A stretch of 64,000 nt of DNA from Cynocephalus volans (Eukaryota > Chordata > Mammalia > Dermoptera > Cynocephalidae), in the NCBI RefSeq assembly GCF_027409185.1, contig NC_084461.1, positions 189,244,501 through 189,308,500 on the forward strand. Direction: 5' to 3'. Shown one piece after another: positions 33,825 to 45,452 of this stretch (positions are counted from its first letter, which is position 1; every line of letters begins with the position of its first letter). The translations under genes and the position numbers were made by a program. The notes below the pieces were generated by a model. The model did no database searches. It saw nothing but the letters and a program-made list of their open reading frames with translations, and had not been told where the DNA came from.

Positions 33825-36782
33825 GATAAGTAGTGAGAGGATGAAGCCAAATATATCAAACTCCTCAAGTACTGAGTGGGAATGCGAGGCTCAGTGATGC
33901 AGAAGTGAAGTGGGAATCCATGGCTCCAGTGGCTCTGACTGGGATTCTAGTCTATAAAAATATACTAATGTTGGAGGAGAGATTCCTCACTTTTATTATT
34001 AATTATAGTAATTAAGTTTTTATTTATTTAAATTAATATATTAAATATTTTAGTACTTTTTGCTTTTTCACATTTCATTTAGAATCTTCACATGCATCTT
34101 TGGACATCAATATTCTTGTTTCTTTGGGCCAATTTTTTCAGTCACCAGAAACTGTCTTTCATCTAAGTTGCTTTACATACAGTGCTATATGTATCTGAAT
34201 TTATTATCATCACTGGGATTTTCATCTCAAGTAACAACTACCTATTATGTGAGGACAGTTGTTTATGTGATTGATCAGTCTAACTTGCTGTATAAATGTG
34301 CATTCAAATGAGAAGTTTTTAAATCCCCAAATAAATAAAACCTCATTCATATTAGACATCTTTTCAGATTCCATGTGATGTAGTCACTGAATCCACTTTG
34401 TTCTGGGGCTCTATGGGAGGGATCATATCTGATAAGGCAGAAGACCTGACTGCCCCAGTTTTAGGAGGCTAGCATTGAACTCACCCACCTTTCCAAATAT
34501 GGCAGATGTTTAACATGATGTATTCAGTTTATTACTTCCCAGTGTTTTTAGGTGCTTCCTACAGCCATACTCCTTGTTTAACCTAAAAGATTTGTTTTCT
34601 TTCAGGGCAGCATTCATAGCCCTTCCTTTTTACTAACTTTCCTGGAATGAATCTCACACCCTCGAATATCTCATGTCCCATGACATCACCTAGAATTAGG
34701 AAGATGTGTTCATGCTAATTTTGTAATAGTATAGTGGTGCCTACCAGTGCTGAGCACGTGTATGAAATTAAAATTTTTTTCTCTTCTTTCTTTTAAAAAT
34801 TTTTTATTTAAATTAATAACTTGTTGACAACCAGAAGGATCTTCTCTGGTACAAGTAACAGACCTCTGTAAGTGGTAGTAACTTCTAAGAGAAGAGAGCA
34901 CAAAACAAATATTAACATTACCCATTCTGTACCAGGCACTGTGTTAAACACCTTACATTTATTGCCTTAATTTAATCCTCTCAAAATCCCCGTGAAACCC
35001 CCATCTTGTAAATGAGGAAAGAGTCCAAAGAGTTTGATCTAGACCTAGCAAGTAAATGTTGGAACCTGCATCATCCCTAGGGATGACTGAATATCCGTCC
35101 TCTGCTGCCCCATGGGCCTTTTCCTTCAGTAAAAAGTGATAGGAAAGACACTGATATGTCCTTCACTGCCAGGAACATGGCTTCGTTCTCAGTGACTCTA
35201 ATGAATCAAAAGACAAATGGAAGCTGATCTCTATCATGAACCTACTGCACTGTGTACTCATTATGGGCTAAAGTGACTTCTCCCCTACTACATCCTGACA
35301 GTGTGGAGTGGTGGGTTGGCATCATTATTTAGTTCTGTGGGCCCAGCTCATTGTAGATGCTCAATAAATGTTGAACAGGTGAACAATTTAACCAAAACCA
35401 GCCTTAAAAAAATGAGGCAAGATTTGTGTCTTGGGTAGGATGAGTCTTACCGGCATGTAGCCATTGCATGACCAAAATCTTACTCGGATGCAATATTACT
35501 AATTTTGTAAACGATGAAGGAAGTTGGAAAATGTTTATAATACTCCAAATTCCAGTCAAAGAAAGTTGAAGCCCATTAGGATAGACTATGGTTGGGAGAG
35601 ACCACTTTAATATGTGCTGGAGCAGGTATATGTAACCTGGGATCTTAAATCTCCAGGTTCAAGAGTCAGAGCTCCTTGTAAAGCTCAGGTGATAAGTCTC
35701 TTCTGCGCTGTGACTGCCTACAGGAAATGTACCCTTTCTCCTGATTCCTTTCCCCACTGTGTTTGGGGGATTATGAGTAATGCTCACAAGTTCCAGTAAT
35801 CTTTGTGGGTAGTCACTTGTGCCCCAGCCCGGTGCTGCTCCAGGAGACTCCAATGGTGACTTCTTGCCATCCTTTCCCTGCCTTCTTGTCCTCTCTGCAC
35901 TGCCTCAGGCCAGCAGAGACCCAGGCCCTTCCCTTAGTTCCCTAAAGCACAGCCAATTCCAGGCTCCAGAGTTTTATCCAGACGTGGGGGGATCAAAGGG
36001 AAATTACAACGTGGGATAGAAAACAGATTTACATGCTACAGATAGTAATACTCCGGGAGTCCAGGGGTCATGCCCCTCCTTGGATTGGCCATCTCTCTCC
36101 TTGTCCCTGACCTGCTATCTTTTGTTGTCCCATTGGAGTGCCTTTGGGAATGTCCTCCTAACCTGGAGTCAAACTCCATTCCATTCTCTGGGCCCAGACT
36201 GAGGGAAAAACTACTTTTAAAAAAATTTACTGAAAATCCAGATCACATCATCATAACCTTAAATGGATGCAATTCTGCCCACAAAGACAGTGTTAAATTA
36301 ATTTGGAAAAATTTTAGCTTCTGTTTCTCCAAACTTCATTCTTGAATGGAATTCTGTCAATTTGGTGGTGAAGGAGCAAAAGTCTCAAGTGTTTTCTTAA
36401 AAAAAAAAAAAAAAGATGCAGTCTTCCTCCACCAATGAAAATGCAAAATGCTGAACAACTGTAAAATGCTTTCACTATGCTTATAGCATAAAGCTTTCAA
36501 AAAAATTTGAGGTCTTTTATCACAACCCATTATATATGTAATATGGGTCCAGGTGATTGCAATGGGAAGAAGAATCTTCCATAACCCTCTCTCATCAATA
36601 TGCATGCTTCACTACCTTATATCTTGTTATGGAAAAATCTCTCTACTTTCAAGAGGCTGCTGAGGAGGGAAAGAGCCTAAATACCTTGACTTTTACCCTA
36701 CCTTTGAGATGGTTCCTGGGTCCTTAAAACCTGTGACATAATGAACTGTAATTATAGACATTTTAAGGCCACAGCAGTTTTG
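33825..36782 (+). other. 3' flank of ADAM1 copy 3
   Basis: Probable 3' UTR (33838-33960 aligns with 5500-5640). A MIR-like element at about 34915-35110 corresponds to those at 6350-6580 and 14500-14700. 35360-36180 is the diverged counterpart of 14960-17000. The block then fades at about 36300. No gene seen. Confidence 0.55.
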
Positions 36783-36885
36783 TTTTGGTGGCTCTCTGGT
36801 ACAGGGATTGAACCCTGAACCTTGGTGTTATCAGCTCCACACTCTAACCAACTGAATTAACTGGCCAGCTCCCCACAGCAGTTTT
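36771..36885 (-). repeat. CYN-type SINE monomer, antisense
   Basis: Reversed tRNA-Ile-like unit (GGGATTGAACCCTGAACCTT, then TTAACTGGCCAGCT). The direct repeat CCACAGCAGTTTT flanks both sides. Confidence 0.85.
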
Positions 36886-37086
36886 CTTAATTATTATTTT
36901 TAATTGACACATAATAATAATACATTTTTAGGGGGTGTAGAGTGATATTTCAATACATGTATACAACGTGTAATGATCAAATCAGGGCAATTAGCATATC
37001 CATCACTGCAAACATTTATCATTTCCTGTGTTGAGAACATTCCAACTCCTCTCATCTAGCCATTTGAAAAGATACAATAAATAATT

Positions 37087-38046
37087 GTTGATTTCCCATA
37101 GCCAATGCAAATGAAAACACCTGAGAGCTACATGCTAGATCTACATACCACTGCTTTGTTTCACTGAGTTAAGCTTGATTCTAAATGGGAACCCTTTGTG
37201 ACTCTCTTTCACAGAGATATTGAAGGAATCTTCTTTGACCATATATCCAATGGTGCGTCTATAGGCCTTTTCCCATACACATTCCCATCAAGAACTCCTG
37301 CCTACTAGATGTGAGATCCACATGGTCATGCTTGCTTTCATAAAGTTAACCTTCATTCTAAATGGGCAACCTTCTGTAAGTCTTTTTCACAGAGAGATTC
37401 AATAAAGTTTTCTCACCATGGATGAATGGCTGTTCCAATGGAGTTTTGCCATATCCGAAGCAAACGAAAACACCTGTGTGCTATATACGAGCTCTCCAAA
37501 CCACTACTTTGTTTTACTGAGTTAAGCTTGATTCTAAACAGGGAATCTTGTGTGACTCTTTCACAGAGGTTATCAAGGAAACTTCTCTGACCATATATCC
37601 AATGGTGCTTCTATAGGCCTTTTCCCATAAACATTCCTGCAAGCTAGATGCGAGATCCACATGAAGGTGCTTGCTCTCATCAAGTTAAACTTTGTTCTAA
37701 ACGGGCAACCTTCTGTGAGTCTTTTTCATAGTGATATTCAACAATGTTTTCTGAATGTGGATGAATTGCTGTTCCAAAGGGGTTTTCCCATAGGCAATGC
37801 AAGTGAAAACACCTGTGAGCTACCAGCAAGCTCGACATACCACTGCTTTGTTTTACTGAATTGAGCTTGATTCTAAATGGGGAACCTAGTGTGACTCTCC
37901 TTTATGGAGATTATCGAGGAATCTTCCCTGATCACATATCCCAAGGTGCTTCTATGGACCTTTTCCCATATACATTCCCAACCAGAATTCCTGCAAGCTA
38001 GATGCAAGATACACATGGTGATGCTAGCTCTCAAAAGTTAAACTTT
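37087..38046. repeat. Satellite-like tandem array, about 345-bp dimers
   Basis: About 2.75 copies of a unit repeat with spacings of 353 and 339 bp, measured at GAAAACACC (37113, 37466, 37805). Each unit is itself two related halves of about 170-177 bp, both ending in a CCTTTTCCCAT- or GGTTTTCCCAT-like motif. This is a two-monomer higher-order pattern. The monomer is not alpha satellite by sequence. The array abuts the head of the retroposon at 38047. Confidence 0.75.
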
Positions 38047-39930
38047 GACTTCCAGTCAAGATGGCGGAATAGATGGTCCCCAGTATCACTCTCTCCCACA
38101 AATCAACACGTTTACAGCTATTGAAAAGCAATGACAGTCAAGCTGGGGCCACTAGAGCCCAGGGGAAGAGGAGGAGACCTACAGAGTACATGAAGGCTGA
38201 AGAAGCCACAATGAGAGAAAGAAAAAACCTCTCTGTTTTGAATCCCGGCTGCTTCCAGACTGGAGCTGCTGAGCGTGCAGAGCAGGAGCTGGCAAAAAGC
38301 CACAGATGTGTCCTTTGGATGAAGTTGCTTGGAGGCAGCAGGGAAGAAGAGGGCCTTGGTGGCTCCCAGGCCAGCAAGACCACTAATAGGGTTCCCGTGG
38401 ACCCACATAGGACTGAGGAGACGCAACAACTGAAAAAAAGGAGCCACTCGAGGCCGGTGAGTCATCACAAGGGACCAGTGCACAGCCTGTCCCATGGGAA
38501 GTGTCTGGAGCACGGGTGGTGGGGGAGACAGGCCCACCGGGGGAACACTGGGGCACAGCAAGGACAGCTGATCTGCCCTTCAATCAGTGTAGGACTACTC
38601 AGTGCAGACTGGTCAGGAATATAGCACTGAAGGGGGTGCAGTTTGATGAAAAGACTGAGGCCCAGACCAGAGTTTCTACATAACCCAGGTGTACCAGATC
38701 TCACAAGAAACAGAAGTACTTACAAGGTCAACAGTTAAAACCTGAGCTGCACAAAAAGCCTTCCCCAGGGAATCAGCAGCAAAGCAGCAATTTAGCTCAA
38801 CCACAGAGCTCAAGTACTGGTCCCAACAGGAAGTTCCCCCACTTTAGAAGTAAGTAAAAAACAAAGTAAGCAAATTAATTCCAGTGCTGATGGAGTTTGG
38901 ATGTGTTGTCCCCTCCAAAACTCATGTGGAAATTTGATCTCCAATGTGGCAGTGTTGGAAACTGATTGAGTCATAGGGGCAGATCCCTCATGAATGGATT
39001 AATGCTCTCTCTGGGGGAATGGGGATTAATGAGTGAGTTCTTGCTCTATTAGTTCCTGTGAGAGCTCGTTGTTTAAAAAGACCCTGGCACCTTCTCTCTC
39101 TCTCTTGCTTCCTCTCACCATGTGATCTGCTTGTACCCGCCGGCTTCCTGCCACTTTCTTCATGAGTAGAAGCAGCCTGAGGCCCATGCCAGATGCTGCT
39201 GTCCCAGGATCGTAAGCCTAATAAGCCTCTTTTCCTTATAAATTACCCAGTCTCAGGTATTTCTGTTATAGCAACACAAAACGGACTAAAACAAGTGCAG
39301 AGTTTAAGTGGTGGGAACAGCAAATAATCCAACACAGAAATGAAAGAAAAAACAGAGTACCCACAACCAGAGACAAAGTTTGATATTAACTAGTAAAGGT
39401 CTCATTTCACCAAAGAACACCTATAACACCCAGAAGGACCAGAAGTTCCCTGGGCTACCAAGCCAGAAAAGAGGGAGGGTTGGGGGCCTCAGCCACGCCC
39501 TCTGACACCTGCAACCAGTCCCGAGGGTGGGGCTTTGGGTCTCGGTCACAGCCCCCCAACATGAGCAACCTGCCCAGTGACGCTCACTGAGCCACCGCAG
39601 GAAGAGTCCCGGGCTCTCCTGAGCCGGGGTTGTGGTGGGGATCCAAGGGCCTCAGCCACAGCCCGCCTGACATGAGCAACCAGCCCAGCAATGACCACCG
39701 AGCTGCCGCAGGAAGGGCCCTGTGTTCCTGATTTGGGGTGGTGGGAAGCGAGGACTTTTGCCACACCCTCCTGACATCTGCACCCAGCCTGGTAATGACC
39801 AATCCAATCCCACCCCTCCTCCTTCCACCTTCCATCACATTTCCTTCCCCTTCCCCTCTCCCCCTCCCTCCTAACTGCTCTGCAACATCATAGAATGTAA
39901 AAAAATAAAATAAAAAATAAAAAGATTTAA
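38047..39930 (+). mobile_element. Composite SVA-like retroposon, copy B
   Basis: Begins ACTTCCAGTCAAGATGGCGG (YY1-type L1 head) and follows copy A throughout. VNTR-like units at about 39480-39800 have the cores GAGCTGCCGCAGGAAG and ATGAGCAACCAGCCCAGC. A C-rich stretch and ATCATAGAATG precede an A-rich tail. An LTR (38888-39293) sits inside it. The shared imperfect repeat AATTGTTRATT (near 37083 and 39933) flanks the satellite plus retroposon together. The open frame 38073-38624 has no recognisable protein. Confidence 0.78.
38888..39293 (+). mobile_element. Solo MaLR (MST-like) LTR in the retroposon
   Basis: A 406-bp element starting TGATGGAGTTTGGATGTG and ending AACGGACTAAAACA, typical of MST/THE1-type LTRs. 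It has a perfect 5-bp duplication AGTGC at 38883-38887 and 39294-39298. Copy A (around 20931) is empty at this point. Confidence 0.87.
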
Positions 39931-40911
39931 AAAATTGTTAATTATAGTCACCCAGCACTATTATACAACACTAGAACTTATTCTTCCCATCTAGCTGTAA
40001 ATTTGTATCCATTAACTAACCTCACCCTATTAATTACTTCCCTTATTCCTCCCCTTCCTAGCGTGTAGTAACCACAATTCTACTTTCTCTGAAATCAACT
40101 TTTTTAGCTCTCACATATGAGTGGGAACAGGTGGTATTTATCTTTCTGTGCCTGGCTTATTTTACTTACCATAATTTTCTCCAAGCTTATCCGTGTTGTT
40201 GCAAATGGCAGAATTTCATTCTTTTTTATGGCTGATTAGTATTCCACTGTGTATATATATAACATTTTCTTTTCATTTGACAAGTTTAAAACACGTATTT
40301 AAAATACAATTTATAAAATACTTAATCTGCTGACTCAGGAGCCCACAGTGCGGGGTGGGGTGGGGGTAGGTAGCTCGCTACACCAGTAGAACAAGACTGC
40401 ATGAGAACAGCCCTCCCTCCCATGCTCTTCTGTTCAGTCACCCAAAGGGCCCATGTGCACCCCTGGGATCACACAACCAGAAAACAGGACTCTAGAGGTT
40501 TCTTCAGTCTCTGCTTACCAGGGAGGCTGGGTGCAACCCAACCAGCACATCCCTGGGCAGAGCACTCCCAGATGGGAAAGAACAGGGTATGGCTGAGCTG
40601 GACAGGGCAGGGCAGACAGGTTCTGAAAGGGGCTGATGGTAGCAGATAGGGTGTTGCCTCCTGCCTGCAAGTAGGGAGCATGCTGACTGAGTAGGCTGGA
40701 AGGGTTGGTCCAGGTCCGGATCCCCAGCTCCTTTGGTTATAAGCTGACATCAGAGTAGCAGCTCATGGGAAGCAGTTAGCTTGAAGATCTGAGGGCTGGT
40801 TCATGGGGTCAGGGAGGAGCTGGGTGAGGAGGACAGTAACATGAAGGCAGATAAAGGGGCAGTAGCCTTAGGTTTATACACCTATCCCCCTGGTGTTTTT
40901 TAAGCTAAACT

Positions 40912-40938
40912 AAGGAAGGAAGGAAGGGAGGAAGGAAA
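40912..40938 (+). repeat. Purine-rich simple repeat
   Basis: Short tandem GGAA/GGAAGG units within the SZRD1 retrocopy UTR. Confidence 0.7.
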
Positions 40939-42206
40939 AAGATGCACTTATGGAAAGTTACAGACAACTACCAAAAAAAAAAAAAAAAACCAACCCCCAC
41001 AAAATCCAAATCACTTTCCCATCTTTCCTACTGCCTCCTTCTCAACACAAAAGAAAAGTTTCCTGTTTTCATTTCCTTCTCTTTGAAAAATTTTGCCTGC
41101 CCCCCCCCATCTGGGAAGCCAAGGGCATGAGTGCTGGTGGGTGGTGACAAAGATGGGGCATCTTTGGCCAGAGGGAGGTGGGGTCACCAGTCCCTGCTAC
41201 ATCCTCAATCTGCAGACACCCGTCAGCCAGCCTCTCTTTGGCTCCCACTAGAGGGTGGCAGGGAAAGAACAGGTGGTCCCGATGGCTCAGCAATCAGTAT
41301 TTCTGGCCTTCCCAACTGGACTACCTCCACCCTTCGCCAACTGTACCCTCTCCTTGGGCCAGAAACCACTATCCCAGTTGGATGGACACTATACGTTTAG
41401 GATGTAGACACTTGGTCAAGGCAGTGGAACTAAAAAGATAGCAGCTAACTTTCTTCCTTGCCCACTCCTGGAGGCAATTCCCCCTCTTACTGACTGAAGC
41501 TCTGTCCTAGCTCCGCTTAAGGACAATTCCTGGCTTCACACAGTTTTAAGACTGTGCTATGGACTAGTTGCTGACTCAAGTGGCAGCTGGCCCTTCCTCC
41601 TAAGGGGAAGACATAGTGGGACATGGCTTACTGGGCCTGGCCTACCATTCCCACGGGGCAAGGCTAAGAGCCAAGTGAACCAAAGGTGGAGTGAGCCTGC
41701 AAAACCTAGCTTGCCACCTTGACCACCAGGAGCTGCCCCAATTGCAAAATCACACCAATCACTCCAAAACTTATCCACTAGTCAAAAGTGGGGAGGCCAT
41801 CTGGTTGGCTGAGGGATAAGGCACAGTGCAACAGAAGAGACTAGAAAGCCTGAGAGGAGCCAGGTTGTACACACACAGAGCTGCTCTGGGAAGCTGCCAT
41901 CTTAGCCTCTTCCACCTCAAGGAGACAAAGCAAATCTTTAGCCTCCAGGGACAGCAGATAAACTGCCTTCATTCCAGGCCCTTGCTCTGGAAAAAGGAGT
42001 GAAGGATAGCCTAGGCCTATGGGGAACCAGTCTGTCATCAACCTTTGCAATGCAAAGCTTTTCTTTTCCCAAGGTTGGTCAAAATGGTCTGTTCCCAAGG
42101 TACTGATTTCACACAGGAAATGTACCAGGTATAGTTACTGAGCTGGGGCCATCAAAGGAAATGGAGTGCCACAAATCTTTAAGAGTTCAAGTCTTGTTGG
42201 AGTGAA

Positions 42207-42419
42207 AAGATCTATCCATCTTCTTCTTCTTTTTTTTTTTTTTTTTTTTTGTGACCAGTAAGGGGATTGGAACCCTTGGCTTGGTGTCGCCTGCACCACG
42301 CTCAGCCAGTGAGTGAACCAGCCATCCTTATATAGGATCCGAACCTGCAGCCTCGGCGCTCCCAGCGCTGCACTCTCCCGAGTGAGCCACAGGTTCGGCC
42401 CAAGATCTATCCGTCTTCT
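42207..42419 (-). repeat. CYN SINE, antisense, in the SZRD1 retrocopy
   Basis: T tract, reversed dimeric tRNA-like unit with GGATCCGAACCTGCAG, ending near 42401. An 18-bp imperfect duplication AAGATCTATCCRTCTTCT flanks it (42207-42224 and 42402-42419). Confidence 0.9.
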
Positions 42420-42907
42420 GACCACACTAGGCAGAAGGCTCAGAGTCCTGGAGCCAGACTGTCTCCTAGTCTTCCTTGTGCTGACAGCAAAATACTGAAC
42501 ATGTCTCAGATCCCTTACTTGTAAGCCCAGGAGTGCAGTCTTGCACCCTGATACTCCCTATTCTCTTCTAGCATGGCTGGCTGATAGGGAACCACCCTGA
42601 AGGATGTGGGAAGGGGAAGTCTGTTCACTTTGCCTATTTCCCAAAATAATAGAGGTGGGATTGGCACCCTCTCAGGCACTCTCAGCCTACAGAGCTAGCT
42701 CAATCTCTAGGCAGGGCCAAGATACCCTGGGATTTAGCAGGGGGATGGAGGTTTAGGCATGGGGTGCTCATGTGTCCTGGGGGCTGCAGAGCCCTGCCCC
42801 TTTTCTGGGCAGCAGTAGGAATACTGAAGCTGAGCTCACCAAATCCTATTGGATGATGTTCCTAGTGAATTTCCCAGAAACACTTTTAAGTAGACTACCA
42901 AACTACC

Positions 42908-43316
42908 TGTATTAGTCCATTTAGGTTGCTTATAACCAAATACCTCAAACTGGGTAATTTATGAAGAAAACAAAATTTATTGCTTAGGGCTAGGAAGTCC
43001 AAAGTCCATCTGGTGGTGGCAACAGTGACCCAAGGGTCTCACATTGCAAGATGGTGGAAGCGGAGAGCAGAGAGAGACACAGACTCTCCTCTTCTTTTAA
43101 AGCCCTCAGAACCACACCCCCGACCACCATTTTTAATCAATTCACTACTGCACGGTCCTACAATCTAATCACCTCTTCAAGGCTTCACCTTTCAACTACC
43201 ATAAGAGGATTTCCCACCCTCTTAACAGTCACAATAGGGGCTAAGTTTCTAATACATAAAACTTGGGGGACACAATTCAAGCTTGAGGGAGTTTTGGGGG
43301 GACATTATTCAAACCA
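42908..43316 (-). mobile_element. Solo MaLR-type LTR, antisense
   Basis: Starts TGTATTAGTCCATTTAGG and ends near CATTATTCAAACCA, the reverse of an MST/MLT1-like LTR. It contains the CTCAGAACCACACCC-like region. The flanking 5-mers are only partly alike. Confidence 0.75.
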
Positions 43317-45028
43317 CTATATTACCTTTCCTCAATTAAAAATTCATTAAACTGCTAAAACCCCTCCCATACGCTTTTTCTCGCAAATCAGATTTTGTAT
43401 AAACAAAAGTAGGAAGAAGAAAAAAAGGATATTTTCAAATGGAACTTATTTTTTAAGTGATGAAGACATGCACTTGGGCGTGGGTAGGTAGGAGTTCTCA
43501 TTTGTGCCTCGAAATCGCAAATTAACAAACACGATAAACTGTTATTACTGGCATTGGTTTTATCCCAAGTGACCAAGTGGCACTGACTCTCCTGAGTCCT
43601 TGGTGGGTCCTCCCAACCCTCACCTAACCCCCACCCTTTCCCCTTCCATTGACTTGGGACAGCCCTTGTCATCTTACCAATCACAGTGGGTGGAGCAAGG
43701 GAGATCACAATGCACATAAGTCAAGTGTTCCCTCTGCTAAAGTTTAGCTGTCTGTCGTGGCTGAGTAACTTGTGGCAGGTGACCCAGGAAGTGGTGATGG
43801 TGGCAGCAGCAGCATCCTTTCTTACCTGAATTTATCTGTAGTGTTTGAAGCCTTGTGACCCATCAGGACCCAAAGGCTGTCTGATCACATTACCACGCTG
43901 CATGCTGTCTTCGGGTTGGGAGATCCTGGTTGGCCTGTCGAGGATGGGTTTCTCCTGCTCCTCTTCAGGGCTGGCACTGCCCAGGATCAGTTTCCGGTCC
44001 TCAGCATATTCTGCCTCCTGCTGTGCTAGGGACTTGGCTGGAAGTCAAGCTGTCCTGCTGGTGGAGTTGGGGCTGCTGACCACACCACTGCTGGTGTGCC
44101 TCTTGAGGATGCAGATCTGTGGAGGGGACCCATCGGATGGCTATCGTCCTGAATCACAATGGGCACTTTAGGAGATTTGGATTTCCCTGCTGTTTGCCAC
44201 CTCCTACCAGTGCTCAGTGATCTCCTCATCTACCATCTTCCTGGCTGTTTTCCCTCCTTCCCAATTCCCTCCTGCACCTGTGCCCTGAAGCACCCACATT
44301 TTCTTTATCTATTCATCTGTTGATGGACACTTAGCTTGATTCTACATCTTGGCTATTGTGAATAGTGCTGAAATAAACACAGAGGTGCAGATATATCTTT
44401 GATATACTGATTTCCATTCTTTTAGATAGATATTCAGTAAGAGGATTGCTGGATCATACTACTATATGTAGTGTTCTATGTTTAGTTTCAGAGGAACCTC
44501 CATACTGTTTTCCATAGCAGTTGTGCACTAAGTTACATTCCCACCAGTATCGTATAACAGTTCCCTTTTCTCTGCATCCTCGTCAGCACTTGTTATTTTT
44601 TGTCTTTTTGATAATAGCCATTCTGACTGACATGATATCTCATTGCAGTTTGGATTTGCATTTCCCTGATGATTAGTCATGTTGAACATTTTTTCATACA
44701 CCTGTTGGCCATTTGTATGTCTTTTGAGAAATGTCTATTCAGGTCATTTGCCCACTTTAAAATTTATTATTATTATTTTGCTGTTGAGTTGTTTGACTTT
44801 CTTATATATTCTGGATATTAATCCCTTGTCAGATGAATAGTTTCAAATAAGATCTCCCACTTTCAGGTTGCCACTTCACTCTGTTAATTGTTTCCTTTGC
44901 TGTGCAAAAACTTTTCAGTTTGATGTAGTCCCATTTGTCTATTTTTGCTTTTGTTGTCTGTGCTTTGGAAGTCTTCTTCATAAAATCTTTGCTCAGAGCA
45001 ATGACTTGAAACTTTTCCCATATTACTA

Positions 45029-45452
45029 TGGGTTGAATGTCCCCCAGAAGTTCATGTGCTGAAAATTTGATCCCCACTGTAACAATGTTAGGTGGGTGGG
45101 ATATCCTATTATGGTATTTGAAAGGTGAGACCTTTAAGAGGTGACTAGATCATGAGAACTGTGCCCTTGTGAATGGATTAATCGATTCATGGAGGAATGG
45201 GTTAATGGCTTAATGGGTTATCAGGGAGTTGTTCTGATGCTTCTAAAAGGAAGGCACATGAGCACAATAACTCACTGTTGTCATTCTCGCCATATGATAA
45301 CCTGTGTTGCCACGGGATTCTGTAGGGAGTCTCCACTCAGATGTGCCCCCTGGATCATGGACTTCCCAGCCTCCAAAACTGTAAGAAATAAATTTCATTT
45401 CTTTATACACTTCAAGTATTCCATTATAAGCAACAGAAAACAGACTAATACA
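45029..45452 (+). mobile_element. Solo MaLR-type LTR in the antisense L1
   Basis: Begins TGGGTTGAATGTCCCCC and ends CAGACTAATACA. L1 ORF2 sequence resumes directly after it (CCTATGTTTTCTTCTAGG). Confidence 0.78.

Larger units (their letters stand above)
40274..44295 (-). pseudogene. SZRD1: SZRD1 processed pseudogene with long 3' UTR
   Basis: On the - strand, from an ATG at 44236 to a TAA at 43832-43834, the frame fragments match SZRD1 (SUZ RNA-binding domain protein): [46 protein letters not shown] and [16 protein letters not shown]. An in-frame stop soon after the start, internal deletions and frameshifts make it dead, and it has no introns. The remainder down to 40274 is taken to be the copied 3' UTR, interrupted by a CYN SINE and an LTR. 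Direct repeats ACATTTTCTTT at 40262-40273 and 44296-44308 in the host L1 mark the insertion. The 3' UTR extent is inferred from these repeats. Confidence 0.82.

Noticed and set aside
37087-38046. Alpha satellite
   Set aside because: The monomer length is similar (about 170-177 bp) but the sequence does not resemble the alpha consensus I know.
38073-38624. 183-codon ORF in retroposon copy B
   Set aside because: The frame is not kept in copies A and C and the peptide resembles no family; chance ORF in GC-rich repeat DNA.
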